Notes: generated from the sequence alone by a model not told the origin. A stretch of 64,000 nucleotides of DNA from Streptomyces cyaneus (GCF_004028635.1 NZ_RQJW01000006.1:1-64000); one strand, 5' to 3'; shown: positions 1 through 9,917, numbered from the stretch's first letter. Numbers and translations are program-made.

Positions 1-116
1 GGTGGTTATAGCGTGAGGGAAACGCCCGGTTACATTCCGAACCCGGAAGCTAAGCCTTACAGCGCCGATGGTACTGCAGGGGGGACCCTGTGGGAGAGTA
101 GGACGCCGCCGAACAA
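1..116 (+). rRNA. rrf: 5S ribosomal RNA, 5' end cut by window edge
   Basis: The first 116 bases match the typical Streptomyces 5S rRNA, including the conserved CCGAACCCGGAAGCTAAG loop and the GGGAGAGTAGGACGCCGCC 3' arm. Only about the first five bases of the mature RNA are missing, so the window opens just inside the last gene of an rRNA operon whose 16S and 23S genes lie to the left. A strong hairpin follows at once. The exact 3' end is inferred from the family. Confidence 0.95.
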
Positions 117-122
117 ATTTTG

Positions 123-162
123 AGAAAGCCCCCGGCCGGGGATACCGGCACGGGGGCTTTCT
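123..162 (+). terminator. Terminator of the rRNA operon
   Basis: Arms AGAAAGCCCCCG (123-134) and CGGGGGCTTTCT (151-162) pair perfectly, and an inner CCGG/CCGG pair extends the stem. It lies directly after the 5S gene and before the HAD gene, as expected for an intrinsic terminator of rRNA transcription. Confidence 0.85.
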
Positions 163-190
163 GCATTTCGGGGTCGTTTAGGGTCTGGGT

Positions 191-835
191 ATGCGCTATG
201 ACCTCGTGATCTTCGACAATGACGGTGTGCTCGTCGACAGCGAGCCCATCTCCAACAGGCTCCTCGCCGGCTATCTCACCGAGCTCGGGCATCCGACCTC
301 GTACGAGGAGTCCCTGCGCGACTACATGGGCGCCGCCATGCACCGCGTACACGATCTCGTGGAGGAGCGGACCGGGCGGCGGTTGCCGGAGGACTTCGAC
401 GACGTCTTTCATGGGCGGGTTTTTTCGGCCTTCGAGCGGGAGTTGGAGCCGGTGGGCGGGGCCGTCGGGGTGCTGGAGAAGTTGGCCGCGGACGGGGTGG
501 CGTACTGCGTTGCGTCCTCCGGGAGTCATGAGCGGATTCGGGTGGGGCATCGAACCACCGGGATGGACCGGTGGTTCGATGACGGGCGGATCTTCAGTTC
601 TCAGGATGTGGGGCGGGGGAAACCGGCGCCGGATCTGTTTCTGTATGCCGCCGAGCAGATGGGGGTCGCACCGAGTCGGTGTGTGGTGATCGAGGACAGC
701 CCGTTGGGGGTGCAGGCGGCTGTCGCGGCCGGGATGGATGTGTATGGGTTCACCGCGATGACGCCGGCCGAGAGGCTGACAGGGGCCACTCAACTCTTCT
801 CTGACATGGGCGAGTTGGCTGACCTGCTTGTCTGA
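191..835 (+). CDS. HAD-superfamily phosphatase (beta-phosphoglucomutase-like)
   Basis: A 214-residue cytoplasmic haloacid dehalogenase-fold hydrolase. The N-terminal motif FDNDGVLVDSEP carries the nucleophile and acid/base aspartates, a small helical cap follows, then a serine of motif II (VASSGS, about residue 112), a lysine-containing motif (RGKPAPDLF, about 143-151) and the metal-binding motif IV (VIEDSPLGVQAA). The arrangement fits the subfamily of beta-phosphoglucomutases and sugar or glycerol phosphate phosphatases; the substrate cannot be read from the sequence. The gene stands alone after the rRNA terminator. The start is the ATG at 191; no strong Shine-Dalgarno is visible. Confidence 0.9.
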   Translation: MRYDLVIFDNDGVLVDSEPISNRLLAGYLTELGHPTSYEESLRDYMGAAMHRVHDLVEERTGRRLPEDFDDVFHGRVFSAFERELEPVGGAVGVLEKLAADGVAYCVASSGSHERIRVGHRTTGMDRWFDDGRIFSSQDVGRGKPAPDLFLYAAEQMGVAPSRCVVIEDSPLGVQAAVAAGMDVYGFTAMTPAERLTGATQLFSDMGELADLLV

Positions 836-904
836 CATTTGTCATGCCGAGGTCCGGACGAACGTTTCTACTGGCGTCCGGGGGCCTGCCGCGAAGCTGA
901 GGGC

Positions 905-1603
905 ATGACGAAGAAGAAGGCCTTTGTGCCGCTCATCGTGGACGTGGCAGTGCCGCTCGGGTCGTACTACCTGTTCAAGAACGGGTTCGGGATGAGCACG
1001 CTCGCCGCGTTGGGATGGAGCAGTGTGGTGCCGGCCGTGCGGACCGGGTGGGGTGTGGTCAGGGAGCGGACGGTCAACGGGCTGGCCGTGCTGATTCTGT
1101 TCGTCAACGTGGTCGGGCTGCTGCTCAGTTTCGTTGCCGGGGATCCGCGGCTGATGCTCGTGAAGGACAGCGGGGTCAGCAGCGCGATCGGGATCGGGAT
1201 CCTGGTCTCCGTGGCGATGGGCAAGCCGATGATGACCGCCGGTATGAAGCCGTGGCTGGTGAAGGGTGACGAGACACGGGAGGCCGCCTGGGCGCGGCTG
1301 CAGAGCGGGTCAGAGGACTTCCGGCGGGCCGAGCGGGTGTTCTCCGTGGTGTGGGGTGTGGTGCTGCTCGGCGAGTGTGTGGTGCGGATCCTGGGGGCGT
1401 ACACGCTGCCGGTGGACACGATGGTGTGGCTGGGCACCGTCATCATGATCGGCGCCATGGTTCTCGGGTTCCTCGTCAGCGGGGCCCTGGCGGCGGGGCC
1501 GATGGCGGCCATGCTTGCCAGGGAGGTGTGTGGCAAGGGCGGCGCAGACCGCTCGGCCGCTGCCGGCCGTGCTCCCATGGCTGTGGGGGCCGTTGCCGAG
1601 TGA
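905..1603 (+). CDS. VC0807-family integral membrane protein
   Basis: A 232-residue membrane protein opening with a lysine-rich tip (MTKKKAF) followed by about six hydrophobic segments, for example VPLIVDVAVPLGSYYLF near the N-terminus and TVIMIGAMVLGFLVSGAL near the C-terminus. This layout and the N-terminal sequence fit the VC0807 family of bacterial membrane proteins, whose role is unknown. An in-frame upstream start at 839 exists, but the ATG at 905 fits the family N-terminus better, so it was preferred. The gene lies between a HAD gene and an MFS gene on the same strand. Confidence 0.8.
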   Translation: MTKKKAFVPLIVDVAVPLGSYYLFKNGFGMSTLAALGWSSVVPAVRTGWGVVRERTVNGLAVLILFVNVVGLLLSFVAGDPRLMLVKDSGVSSAIGIGILVSVAMGKPMMTAGMKPWLVKGDETREAAWARLQSGSEDFRRAERVFSVVWGVVLLGECVVRILGAYTLPVDTMVWLGTVIMIGAMVLGFLVSGALAAGPMAAMLAREVCGKGGADRSAAAGRAPMAVGAVAE

Positions 1604-1679
1604 GTGGAAGTGAAGCTGAGGAGAATTCATCTTTGGCTGGATCTACCCACCAGTACGCCGGGGCTCTACGCTCGCCGCC

Positions 1680-2918
1680 ATGACTGATGTGCTGCGGCGC
1701 GGTAGGGCCTCGTTGGCGTTCAGCTTCTTCGCTCAGGGTGTTGCCTTCGCGCTGCTCGTGACCCGCATTCCGGCCATTCAGGACCGGTACGGGGTCTCCG
1801 ACGCGCTGCTGCCCGCCTTCCTCGCTGCGGTCCCGATCCTGGCCGGCGTCGGGAGTGTGACGACCGAGCGGCTGGTGAAGCGGATACCGCCGAGCCGGCT
1901 GCTGCGGTGGTCCCAGCCCGTCGTGCTCCTGGCGCTGCTCGAGGTCGGGGCGGGGCAGCGGATGGTCGAACTGGGGATCGCGCTAGCGGTGTTCGGGCTG
2001 GCCGTGGGTGTGCTCGACGCCTCGATGAACATGCTCGGGGTGAGCCTGCAGCGGTCGTACGGGCGCAGCATCATGCTCAGTTTTCATGCGGTGTACAGCC
2101 TGGGCGGGATTGTGGGGGCCTCGTTGGCCTGGGCGGGGGCGCACTGGGATCTGGCGCTCGTCGTGTCGTATCTGCCGGTCGTCGTGGTGTTGCTGCCGGC
2201 CGCGCTGGTGGGGAGTCGGTGGTACGTCGACGGGACGGCCGTACGTGTCGAGGGGGCCGTGCGGGTGGAGGGTGAGCTCGGGGGTGCGGGGCGGTCCGTC
2301 GCCTCCAGGGCGCTGCTGCCGCTGTGTCTGGTGATGACCTTCGCGTATATCGGGGACTCGACCGTCTCCAACTGGAGTGCGAAGTATCTGCAGGACGTGC
2401 TGGGGAGTTCGGAGCAGCTGGCCACCGTGCCGTACAACGTCTACATGGTGACCACCCTGCTGGGGCGGGCCATCGGGGACTTCGGGGTGCGGAGGTTCGG
2501 GGCTGTCGCGGTCGTGCGGATGGGGGCGGTGGTCGCGGCCGTCGGGTTCGCGGTGGTGGCCGGGGCGCCCGGGGCGTGGGTCGGGATGCTGGGGTTCACG
2601 CTGCTGGGGCTCGGGCTGTGTGTGCTGGTGCCTCAGACGTTCGCGGCGGCGGGGCGGCTTGCGACGGGTCCGGGCGGTTCGGATGCGGCCATCGCGCGGC
2701 TCAATGTGTTCAATTACGTGGGGTTTTTGATCGGTTCGCCTTTGGTGGGGGCGCTGGGCGATGCGTGGAACTATCGCGGGGCCATGCTTGTGCCGATGGT
2801 GTTGGTGCTGGTGACGCTTGTGTACGCCCGGTCGTTCGCCGCTCAACCGGACCGATACGGTGACGGGCATGAGCGGCCGCGCACAGCTGATGTGGGACGA
2901 GGCAGTAACGGGCTATGA
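1680..2918 (+). CDS. MFS transporter
   Basis: A 412-residue protein with twelve predicted hydrophobic segments, the size and layout of a major facilitator superfamily permease. The first helix (RASLAFSFFAQGVAFALLV) is followed by the short loop and arginine-rich turn after helix 2 typical of the family, and a longer cytoplasmic loop sits near residues 180-210 between the two six-helix halves. Substrate unknown; drug or small-metabolite export is the usual guess. Its 3' end overlaps the next gene by 50 bases, suggesting co-transcription with the AcuC-like deacetylase. Confidence 0.88.
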   Translation: MTDVLRRGRASLAFSFFAQGVAFALLVTRIPAIQDRYGVSDALLPAFLAAVPILAGVGSVTTERLVKRIPPSRLLRWSQPVVLLALLEVGAGQRMVELGIALAVFGLAVGVLDASMNMLGVSLQRSYGRSIMLSFHAVYSLGGIVGASLAWAGAHWDLALVVSYLPVVVVLLPAALVGSRWYVDGTAVRVEGAVRVEGELGGAGRSVASRALLPLCLVMTFAYIGDSTVSNWSAKYLQDVLGSSEQLATVPYNVYMVTTLLGRAIGDFGVRRFGAVAVVRMGAVVAAVGFAVVAGAPGAWVGMLGFTLLGLGLCVLVPQTFAAAGRLATGPGGSDAAIARLNVFNYVGFLIGSPLVGALGDAWNYRGAMLVPMVLVLVTLVYARSFAAQPDRYGDGHERPRTADVGRGSNGL

Positions 2919-4041
2919 CTTCGGCCGGGACCATCCGATGGACCCGGTTCGGCTTGCCCTGACCAGGAGACTCGTCGATGCCTTCGGGCTGGACAAGGAC
3001 GTGGACGTCGTCGCGGCGCAGCCGGCCGGGGAGTCGACGTTGCGGCTGGTCCATCGGCAGGACTACATCGAGGCCGTGAAGGCGGCCTCGGTCGATCCGG
3101 GGGCGGCGGACCAGTCGTACGGGCTCGGGACCATGGACGATCCCGCCTTCGTCGGGATGCACGAGGTGTCGGCGCTCATCGCCGGGCAGTCGGTGGGGGC
3201 GGCGGAGGCCGTGTGGCGGGGGGAGGCGCTGCATGCGGTGAACTTCGCGGGTGGGTTGCATCATGCGATGCCGGGGGGCGCGTCGGGTTTCTGTATCTAC
3301 AACGATGCCTCGTTGGCTATTGCTCGGCTGTTGGAGCTGGGGGCCGAGCGGGTCGCGTACATCGATGTGGATGTGCATCACGGGGATGGGGTGCAGGCGG
3401 CGTTCTGGGACGATCCGCGGGTGCTGACGGTTTCGTTGCATGAGCATCCTCGTACGTTGTTTCCGCAGACCGGGTGGCCTGAGGAGACCGGGGGTGAGTC
3501 CGCGGCGGGGTCGGCCGTGAATGTGGCGTTGCCTGCTGGGACCGGGGATGCGGGGTGGCTGCGGGCGTTCCATGCCGTGGTGCCGGAGTTGATCGCTGAC
3601 TTTCGGCCGCAGGTGTTGGTGACCCAGCACGGGGCTGACACACATTTTGAGGATCCCCTGGCTCATCTTGCTGTTTCGCTGGATGCGCAGCGCGCTGTGC
3701 AGGTGGCCTGTCATGACCTGGCGCACGAGTATGCGGGTGGGAAGTGGGTCGCGCTGGGTGGGGGTGGGTACGCCGTGGTGGAGGTTGTGCCGCGGTCGTG
3801 GACGCATCTGGTGGGGATTGCTGCGGGGCGGGCGATCGAGCCTGCGGCGATGATTCCGGAGGGGTGGCGGCAGGAGGTCTTTGCGCGGACTCGGCAGTTG
3901 GGGCCGGCGCGGATGACTGATGGGCGGTGGCCTGTCTCGTGGGCTGACTGGGAGGCGGGGTACGACCCTGCGGATCGGCTGGATCAGGCGGTGCTGGCGA
4001 CTCGTAAGGCGGTGTTTCCGTTGCGGGGGATGTTGGCGTAG
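2869..4041 (+). CDS. acuC: AcuC-type deacetylase (histone deacetylase superfamily)
   Basis: A 390-residue zinc-dependent deacetylase. Visible signature elements are the tandem histidines GGLHHAM (about residues 128-134), the metal motif DVDVHHGDG (about 165-173), LHEHPRTLFP, and QHGADTH followed by DPLAHL (about 252-263). In Bacillus AcuC deacetylates acetyl-CoA synthetase, so protein lysine deacetylation is the likely role. The ATG at 2869 gives the usual family length; an ATG at 2890 (MWDEAVTGYDFG) is an alternative. It overlaps the preceding MFS gene and is followed by a 685-base gap filled with repeats. Confidence 0.9.
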   Translation: MSGRAQLMWDEAVTGYDFGRDHPMDPVRLALTRRLVDAFGLDKDVDVVAAQPAGESTLRLVHRQDYIEAVKAASVDPGAADQSYGLGTMDDPAFVGMHEVSALIAGQSVGAAEAVWRGEALHAVNFAGGLHHAMPGGASGFCIYNDASLAIARLLELGAERVAYIDVDVHHGDGVQAAFWDDPRVLTVSLHEHPRTLFPQTGWPEETGGESAAGSAVNVALPAGTGDAGWLRAFHAVVPELIADFRPQVLVTQHGADTHFEDPLAHLAVSLDAQRAVQVACHDLAHEYAGGKWVALGGGGYAVVEVVPRSWTHLVGIAAGRAIEPAAMIPEGWRQEVFARTRQLGPARMTDGRWPVSWADWEAGYDPADRLDQAVLATRKAVFPLRGMLA

Positions 4042-4067
4042 GTGGGGGTGGGTGCTGGGAGGGTTTT

Positions 4068-4500
4068 CGCCCCCGCCGCCCCTACCCTTCCCGTCCTCCA
4101 GGGGCTGCCGCCCCTTCGACCCCGCCGTCCTGGGGGCCTGCGGCCCCCAGACCCCCGCTTCGGCCCTGAAGGGGCCTCGTCCTCAAACGCCGGACGGGCT
4201 GGATGATGCGGGCCGGCGCTGGGACGTGACCGTCCGTGCCGTGGGGCAGAGCCCTCAGCGGGTGGGTGGGGGTTCGGGGTGGCGGTGCTCGGACGCTGGA
4301 CGGGCTGGATTGCCTGGGCCGGTGTCGAGAGGTGAGGGCCCCTACGGGTGGGTGAGGGTTCGGGGTGGCGGTGCTCGTCCTCGGACGCCGGACGGGCTGG
4401 ATGATGCTGGCCGGCGTCGAGAGGTGAGGGTCCCTACGGGTGGGTGGGGGATTGGGATGATGGTGCTCGGCCTCGGACGCCGGACGGGCTGAAATACCTG
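4068..4500. repeat. Composite intergenic repeat, copy 1 (head plus four tandem units)
   Basis: No gene lies between 4042 and 4726. The stretch opens with the head CGCCCCCGCCGCCCCTACCC, holds a perfect hairpin (CTGGGGGCC at 4130-4138, loop TGC, GGCCCCCAG at 4142-4150), then repeats a unit beginning CCTCAAACGCCGGACGGGCT or close variants, with the GGACGGGCT end at 4200, 4306, 4398 and 4490. Units are separated by GC-rich linkers such as CGGGTGGGTGGGGG. The same head and units recur near 11.3 and 18.9 kb. The sequence shows no coding pattern. Confidence 0.85.
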
Positions 4501-4726
4501 GGCCGGCGTCTCAAAGTGCAGCCCCTAGTCGGGTGGGTGGGGGAGCGGGGTGGCCCTATGGCCGGCTGTGCCGTACTGGGAAGTGGCCGTCAGTGTTGTG
4601 AGGCGGAGACTTCAGGGGGTGCCGTCTGTGTTCTGGCGGAGGTGTTCCGCGGTCTCATTAGCCCAACTGTGCGGTGTTTTCCCGTTCCCACGTCTCCGTG
4701 GGCTTCCGTGCGTCACCATCGCTCTC

Positions 4727-5542
4727 GTGTTGAGTGCCGGAGCCCTTCGTGCGCATCTTCTGGCCGCTCGGCTTGCCGGGGTCGTGGCCACCTCTCGGGA
4801 GGAGAGCCTCAGGAGTTATCGGCTTTTTGCTGCTCGCGATCCCCGTGTGCTCATCGGGCTCGATCCTGAAGGGGCCTGGCGGCAGCGGGATTTGATCGGG
4901 TTGATGGCGGCGAGGTGTGGGGTTTCGGCCGATCCGGGGTGTGTATCCGGCCTTGATGTGATCGATCCTGGGCGGACTTTGGTCGCTCTGGATGCCTTCG
5001 CCGATCGGGTCGGTGCTGCCGCCCAGCGCAGCGAGCCCGTGCTGCTCGGTACCGGGCATCCGCATCGGCTGCTCGGTTTCTACGCCGCCTTGGCGGACGC
5101 GTTGTCGGCGGCGGGATGTGCCGTCCTCACCCCCGCGCATGGTCGCTGTGTCGACATAACGACCCGGTTCGGCCTACGCACGTACAACCTTGACTACGTA
5201 CGAGGAGTCGCGTTGGTGCGGGAACCCGGCGCTCCGAGCACCGGGCGTGAGACCGGCGCACACTCGCACTCACCGCTCCCGGTTCGTACCGCGCTGGCTG
5301 CCGCGGCGGAGGCCGGCGGGCCGTTGCCGGAGCTGGTGATCGGGGATCACGGTTGGGTCTGCGGGGCAGGTCAGCTGGGGTTTGAGGCCATTGGTCTTGC
5401 CGATACGGATGACCCCGCGCTCTTTGTGGGAGAGGCCGAGGGGGTCGTGTCCGTCGTCGTTCCACTTGATGACGGTGTGCGGTCTGATTACTACCGGCCG
5501 CTTACCCGCTACGTACTCAATCGAGCGTGTCTGTCACAGTAG
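4727..5542 (+). CDS. Conserved actinobacterial protein, phosphatase-like annotation uncertain
   Basis: A 271-residue protein that I recognise only as a conserved neighbour of the bdtA/bldN region in Streptomyces, where homologues are sometimes labelled phosphatase. No catalytic motif of a known phosphatase family stands out. Visible features are an alanine-rich helical N-terminus (LSAGALRAHLLAARLAG), a central TGHPHRLLGFYAAL segment that may start an alpha/beta domain, and a C-terminal segment PELVIGDHGWVCGAG. The GTG at 4727 is the chosen start because upstream codons look unlike coding sequence; a TTG follows it directly. Expression may depend on a promoter inside or after the repeat tract. 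Confidence 0.7.
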   Translation: MLSAGALRAHLLAARLAGVVATSREESLRSYRLFAARDPRVLIGLDPEGAWRQRDLIGLMAARCGVSADPGCVSGLDVIDPGRTLVALDAFADRVGAAAQRSEPVLLGTGHPHRLLGFYAALADALSAAGCAVLTPAHGRCVDITTRFGLRTYNLDYVRGVALVREPGAPSTGRETGAHSHSPLPVRTALAAAAEAGGPLPELVIGDHGWVCGAGQLGFEAIGLADTDDPALFVGEAEGVVSVVVPLDDGVRSDYYRPLTRYVLNRACLSQ

Positions 5543-5671
5543 GTCGCCGATGGCTGCACCTCTTCCCCACTCGCATCACCCGCCCCTACATTGGGGAGTG
5601 AGCACGCAGCGACGAAGAGTCACCGGAAGGGGAAGCCGGTGGCCGTCGAGTGCGGAAGGTTCAGGTGTGTC

Positions 5672-5884
5672 ATGGCTGCAGCTGGCGAGAGGCCTCTGAA
5701 CGAGGTTCAGTTCCTTACCGTGGCGGAAGTCGCCTCGGTGATGCGAGTGTCGAAGATGACCGTGTACCGGTTGGTGCACAGCGGTCATCTGCCCGCGATC
5801 CGGGTCGGACGTTCGTTCCGTGTCCCGGAGCAAGCGGTTCACGAATATCTCCGCGAGAGCTACGTGGGGGTGGAAACCGCCTGA
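5672..5884 (+). CDS. bdtA: Excisionase-type helix-turn-helix regulator (BdtA-like)
   Basis: A 70-residue protein made almost entirely of a MerR/excisionase-type winged HTH: LTVAEVASVMRVSKMTVYRL supplies the helix-turn-helix and HLPAIRVGRSFRVPEQAV the wing. It is a DNA-binding transcription factor without an effector domain. From memory, the Streptomyces coelicolor gene in this position was described as bdtA, a target of the developmental repressor BldD; that link is knowledge, not visible here. The ATG at 5672 was chosen because it starts just before the HTH, although an upstream start (5591) would add 27 arginine- and lysine-rich residues. Confidence 0.85.
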   Translation: MAAAGERPLNEVQFLTVAEVASVMRVSKMTVYRLVHSGHLPAIRVGRSFRVPEQAVHEYLRESYVGVETA

Positions 5885-6041
5885 CGGCAGTGGGCGAGGG
5901 GGGATCCTCAGGGCACTTCAGGATTCCCCCGAGTCCCCTCGATTACGACCTCAGCGCTTGGGCGGGTAGGCTAGCCCCTCGTAGGTCGTGTGGGCCCATG
6001 GCGCCCAAACACCGAGTGATGAGAAGTGAGCGAGGGTAGTC

Positions 6042-6140
6042 GTGGGCTCTGTTATCAAGAAGCGGCGCAAGCGGATGGCCAAGAAGAAGCACCGCAAGCT
6101 GCTCAAGCGCACGCGCGTTCAGCGTCGCAACAAGAAGTAA
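6042..6140 (+). CDS. Ribosomal protein bS22 (AURKAIP1/COX24 family), 32 residues
   Basis: A GTG-started reading frame of only 32 codons encodes a protein that is roughly half lysine and arginine, beginning MGSVIKKRRKRMAKKKHRK and ending RVQRRNKK. This matches the tiny actinobacterial small-subunit protein bS22 (AURKAIP1/COX24 domain), seen in mycobacterial ribosome structures. It is easily missed because of its size. The upstream GAGCGAGGG may act as a ribosome binding site, and a strong hairpin follows the stop after 30 bases, so it is probably a monocistronic transcript. Confidence 0.92.
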   Translation: MGSVIKKRRKRMAKKKHRKLLKRTRVQRRNKK

Positions 6141-6170
6141 GCGCTGCGCGCCGCGAAAGTGGCGTGCTTT

Positions 6171-6209
6171 GTGGCCCCCCACCAGATCCGAGATCAGGTG
6201 GGGGGCCAC
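6171..6209 (+). terminator. Terminator after the bS22 gene
   Basis: Arms GTGGCCCCCCACC (6171-6183) and GGTGGGGGGCCAC (6197-6209) are perfect inverted copies separated by 13 bases, and the loop itself holds GATC/GATC. It lies between the bS22 stop and the epimerase gene. Confidence 0.85.
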
Positions 6210-6432
6210 ACGTGTATCGCGGTCACGTGGACCGGTTTGGGCGAGGTCGCTGTGCGAAGGGTCGAACGCTGTGCATATGACTGGACAGAGGGGGTGAGCC
6301 GTCTGGTCGTACGCATGGAATTCTCGTCACTTCATGCATTGGGCGGTCATCACAGCGCAACATCAACCCGCTAAGTTGGCCGCACACGGGGAACTCGGCA
6401 GGGGTACGAGTGCTGGAAGGAAGGCGCTGATC

Positions 6433-7494
6433 TTGGGCAAGGTCGTGCTCGTGACCGGAGTGGCCCGTCAACTGGGGGGCCGTTTCGTACGACGCATCCA
6501 GCGGGACCCACAGGTGGACCGGGTGGTCGCCGTGGACGCGGTTCCGCCCGAGCATCATCTGGGCGGTGCCGACTTCATCCAGGCCGACATCCGGCAGCCC
6601 ACCATCGCGCGGGTACTGGCCGAGAGCGGCGCCGACACCGTCGTACACATGGACGTGACCGGTACCGCGCTGGGCAGTGGCAGCCGGACCACGGTCAAGG
6701 AGACCAACGTCATCGGGACGATGCAGTTGCTGGGCGCCTGCCAGAAGTCCCCCAACGTCAAGCGGCTCGTGGTCAAGTCCAGTACGAACGTGTACGGATC
6801 CGCGCCCCGCGACCCGGCCGTCTTCACCGAGACCACCCCGCCCAAGTCCCTGCCCAGCGGCGGCTTCGCCAAGGACGCCGTCGAGGTGGAGGGTTATGTG
6901 CGCGGGTTCGCGCGGCGGCGGCCGGACGTTGCCGTGTGTGTGCTTCGGTTCGCCAACATCCTCGGGCCCACCGCGGACACGCCGCTCGCCTCGTACTTCT
7001 CGCTGCCGGTCCTGCCGACCGTGTTCGGCTACGACCCGCGGCTGCAGTTCGTGCACGAGTACGACGTGATCGAGGTGCTGCGCATCGCCTCGCACGAGCC
7101 GGAGCGGGGCACGCTCAACAGCGGCACCTTCAACATCGCCGGCGACGGCGTCCTGCTCCTCTCGCAGTGCTCACGGCGCCTCGGTCGCCCCACCGTGCCG
7201 CTCCTGCTCCCCGCGGTCACCTGGGCGGGCTCCCTGGTGCGTACGCTGGGCATGTCGGACTTCTCGCCCGAGCAGATCAGGCTGCTCACGCACGGCCGGG
7301 TGGTGTCGACGGACCAGATGCGAGAGACGCTGGGATACAAGCCGAAGTACACGACTGCGGAGACGTTCGCGGACTTCGCGAAGAGCCGCGGTCCCGGACT
7401 CCTGCCGCCGGAGGCCCTTGCGGGGGCCGTCGACCGGATCGCCGCGCTGCCCGTCCTGGGCGGCGGCAACCTCCCGACGCAGAGCGCCAACTGA
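6433..7494 (+). CDS. NAD-dependent epimerase/dehydratase family protein
   Basis: A 353-residue extended short-chain dehydrogenase. The Rossmann glycine motif lies at residues about 7-13 (TGVARQLGG), the catalytic region reads VKSSTNVYG, and a later conserved segment is VLRFANILGP. In place of the usual YxxxK the protein has a GGFAKDAVEVEGYVRG segment, so it may be a non-standard member. The TTG at 6433 (LGKVVLVTG) is chosen because GGAAGGAAGG precedes it and the Rossmann strand begins at once. The acyltransferase gene starts 14 bases after its stop, so the two are probably one operon; a lipid or membrane-related role is plausible but inferred. Confidence 0.85.
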   Translation: MGKVVLVTGVARQLGGRFVRRIQRDPQVDRVVAVDAVPPEHHLGGADFIQADIRQPTIARVLAESGADTVVHMDVTGTALGSGSRTTVKETNVIGTMQLLGACQKSPNVKRLVVKSSTNVYGSAPRDPAVFTETTPPKSLPSGGFAKDAVEVEGYVRGFARRRPDVAVCVLRFANILGPTADTPLASYFSLPVLPTVFGYDPRLQFVHEYDVIEVLRIASHEPERGTLNSGTFNIAGDGVLLLSQCSRRLGRPTVPLLLPAVTWAGSLVRTLGMSDFSPEQIRLLTHGRVVSTDQMRETLGYKPKYTTAETFADFAKSRGPGLLPPEALAGAVDRIAALPVLGGGNLPTQSAN

Positions 7495-7508
7495 GGAGCG
7501 CATCAACG

Positions 7509-8561
<1,053 letters not shown>

Positions 8562-8597
8562 CAGGCGGTCTTGTTTCTTCCGACGTACGAAGCGTTG

Positions 8598-8643
8598 GTA
8601 CGACGACGGGGGCCCCTCACACGAGGGGCCCCCGTCGTCGTAC
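8598..8643. terminator. Bidirectional terminator between the acyltransferase gene and rsbN
   Basis: A perfect 20-bp stem: GTACGACGACGGGGGCCCCT (8598-8617) and its inverse at 8624-8643, closed by a six-base loop CACACG. It lies between the ends of two convergent genes, so it can terminate transcription from both sides. Confidence 0.9.
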
Positions 8644-8669
8644 GACTCGGACTCGCTGCTCTGCGGGCG

Positions 8670-9917
8670 CTAGTTCGCGTCCTCGCCCTCGATGCCCAGG
8701 CCGGGGAGCAGGCCCGGGAGCAGTGGTGGCAGGGTGACGGCGGGCTCGGTGCTGGGGGCCGATGTGGAGGGTGAGGTGCCGGTGCCGCTGGTGTCCTTCG
8801 GGGGGTCGAGCAGGCCGCCGGTGTTTCCGCCGAGCAGGCCCTCGCTCTCGCTGCCGGAGCTCTCGGCCGAATTGCTGGGGCGGCTGGACCGGTTGCCGTC
8901 GGAGGAGCCGCTGCCGCCGGCGCTGGGGTGGGCCGATCGGTCGGAGCCGGATGTACCGGTCGACGCCGATCCGGAACCGCCCCGCCGCTTGCCGTCGCCG
9001 CCCTGCGCCGGAGTCGGCGGGAGGAGGGACTGCAGTGGGGCGACCTCTTCGTCTATGGCGTCGAACACCGACGACACCTGGTCACTGACGTCCCCGAGCT
9101 GGAGGGGAAGCCGCTCGCGGAGGTGGCCCCACACCTCGCGGTGGGAGCGTGAGAAGGCGGAGAGGGCCTGGATGGGCCCCAGGGAGCCCGGATCGCGCTC
9201 GTACGCCTCACGGAGCAGGCGATGCCCCTCCGAGGCGTCGTGGCGCATGCCGGACAGGGCGCGACGGATCTCGGCTAGCGACTCATGGTCGAGCTGTCCG
9301 CCGCGATCACGCTCCATCAGCCGCCGGGCCTCGCTCAGCCGGGTGGAGGCCTGGTCGAGATACGTTCGCCCGCGCTCGTCGTCCCCGTCGGCCATGACAT
9401 TGAGCTTGAAGTCCTCGATGCCGCGCTTGAGGGGATAGAGAGAGTCACCGGGCAGGGCGTCCGAACTCGCCGCGGCCACTCCACCGAAGGCTCCCGCGGC
9501 GACACCGACGCTGAGCCCGCCCGCAGCCAGGCCTTTCGTCAGCCGTGAACGCGGCCGCAACTTCCCCAGCGGGGACGCCCGGTGGGCGCCCGGTGCCCGA
9601 TTCGAGCGCTGCCCGGGTACGGCGGGATCCGCCTCGCCCCCCGCCGTGCCCTCCTGCAGCATGGCCTCCATCGCGGCGACGAGCTGGGCCCGCTGAACGA
9701 CCTTGACCTCGGGGTCGAGCACGGGCTTGGGCAGCTCGTCCAGACTCGCGGTGACGGCCAACAGGCGCCCCTGCTCGGTCTGTTCCGCAGCAACCGATGC
9801 TGGTGCCGATCCATCGGACTGCTCGGCCTGCCCGGCCGCCGAGCCCCGGTCGGTCAGCTCCTCCAGGGCCTGGGCGAAGGCGTTCGCCCGCCGGTGCGCC
9901 GATACGTTCGCGATCAC
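8670..9917 (-). CDS. rsbN: RsbN, membrane-bound anti-sigma factor for BldN
   Basis: A 415-residue protein encoded just downstream of bldN. The N-terminal 120 residues are cytoplasmic (ANAFAQALEELTDRG, then a DPEVKVVQRAQLVAAMEAML helix), a single membrane segment follows (about 125-150, AAGGLSVGVAAGAFGGVAAAS), and the outside part starts with the DUF5667 signature GDSLYPLKRGIE. The tail is Ser/Gly/Pro-rich. RsbN is known to hold sigma BldN inactive until aerial growth. The GTG at 9917 was chosen because GGAGGT precedes it at the right distance; an in-frame start 44 codons upstream lacks such a site. Confidence 0.92.
   Translation of the reverse strand: MIANVSAHRRANAFAQALEELTDRGSAAGQAEQSDGSAPASVAAEQTEQGRLLAVTASLDELPKPVLDPEVKVVQRAQLVAAMEAMLQEGTAGGEADPAVPGQRSNRAPGAHRASPLGKLRPRSRLTKGLAAGGLSVGVAAGAFGGVAAASSDALPGDSLYPLKRGIEDFKLNVMADGDDERGRTYLDQASTRLSEARRLMERDRGGQLDHESLAEIRRALSGMRHDASEGHRLLREAYERDPGSLGPIQALSAFSRSHREVWGHLRERLPLQLGDVSDQVSSVFDAIDEEVAPLQSLLPPTPAQGGDGKRRGGSGSASTGTSGSDRSAHPSAGGSGSSDGNRSSRPSNSAESSGSESEGLLGGNTGGLLDPPKDTSGTGTSPSTSAPSTEPAVTLPPLLPGLLPGLGIEGEDAN

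Noticed and set aside
5576..5601. BldD operator before the bdtA-like gene (TCACC, hairpin, GAGTGA)
   Set aside because: The half-sites have the right letters but the 15-base spacing is much longer than the compact BldD palindrome I recall; the CCCC/GGGG hairpin explains the symmetry equally well.
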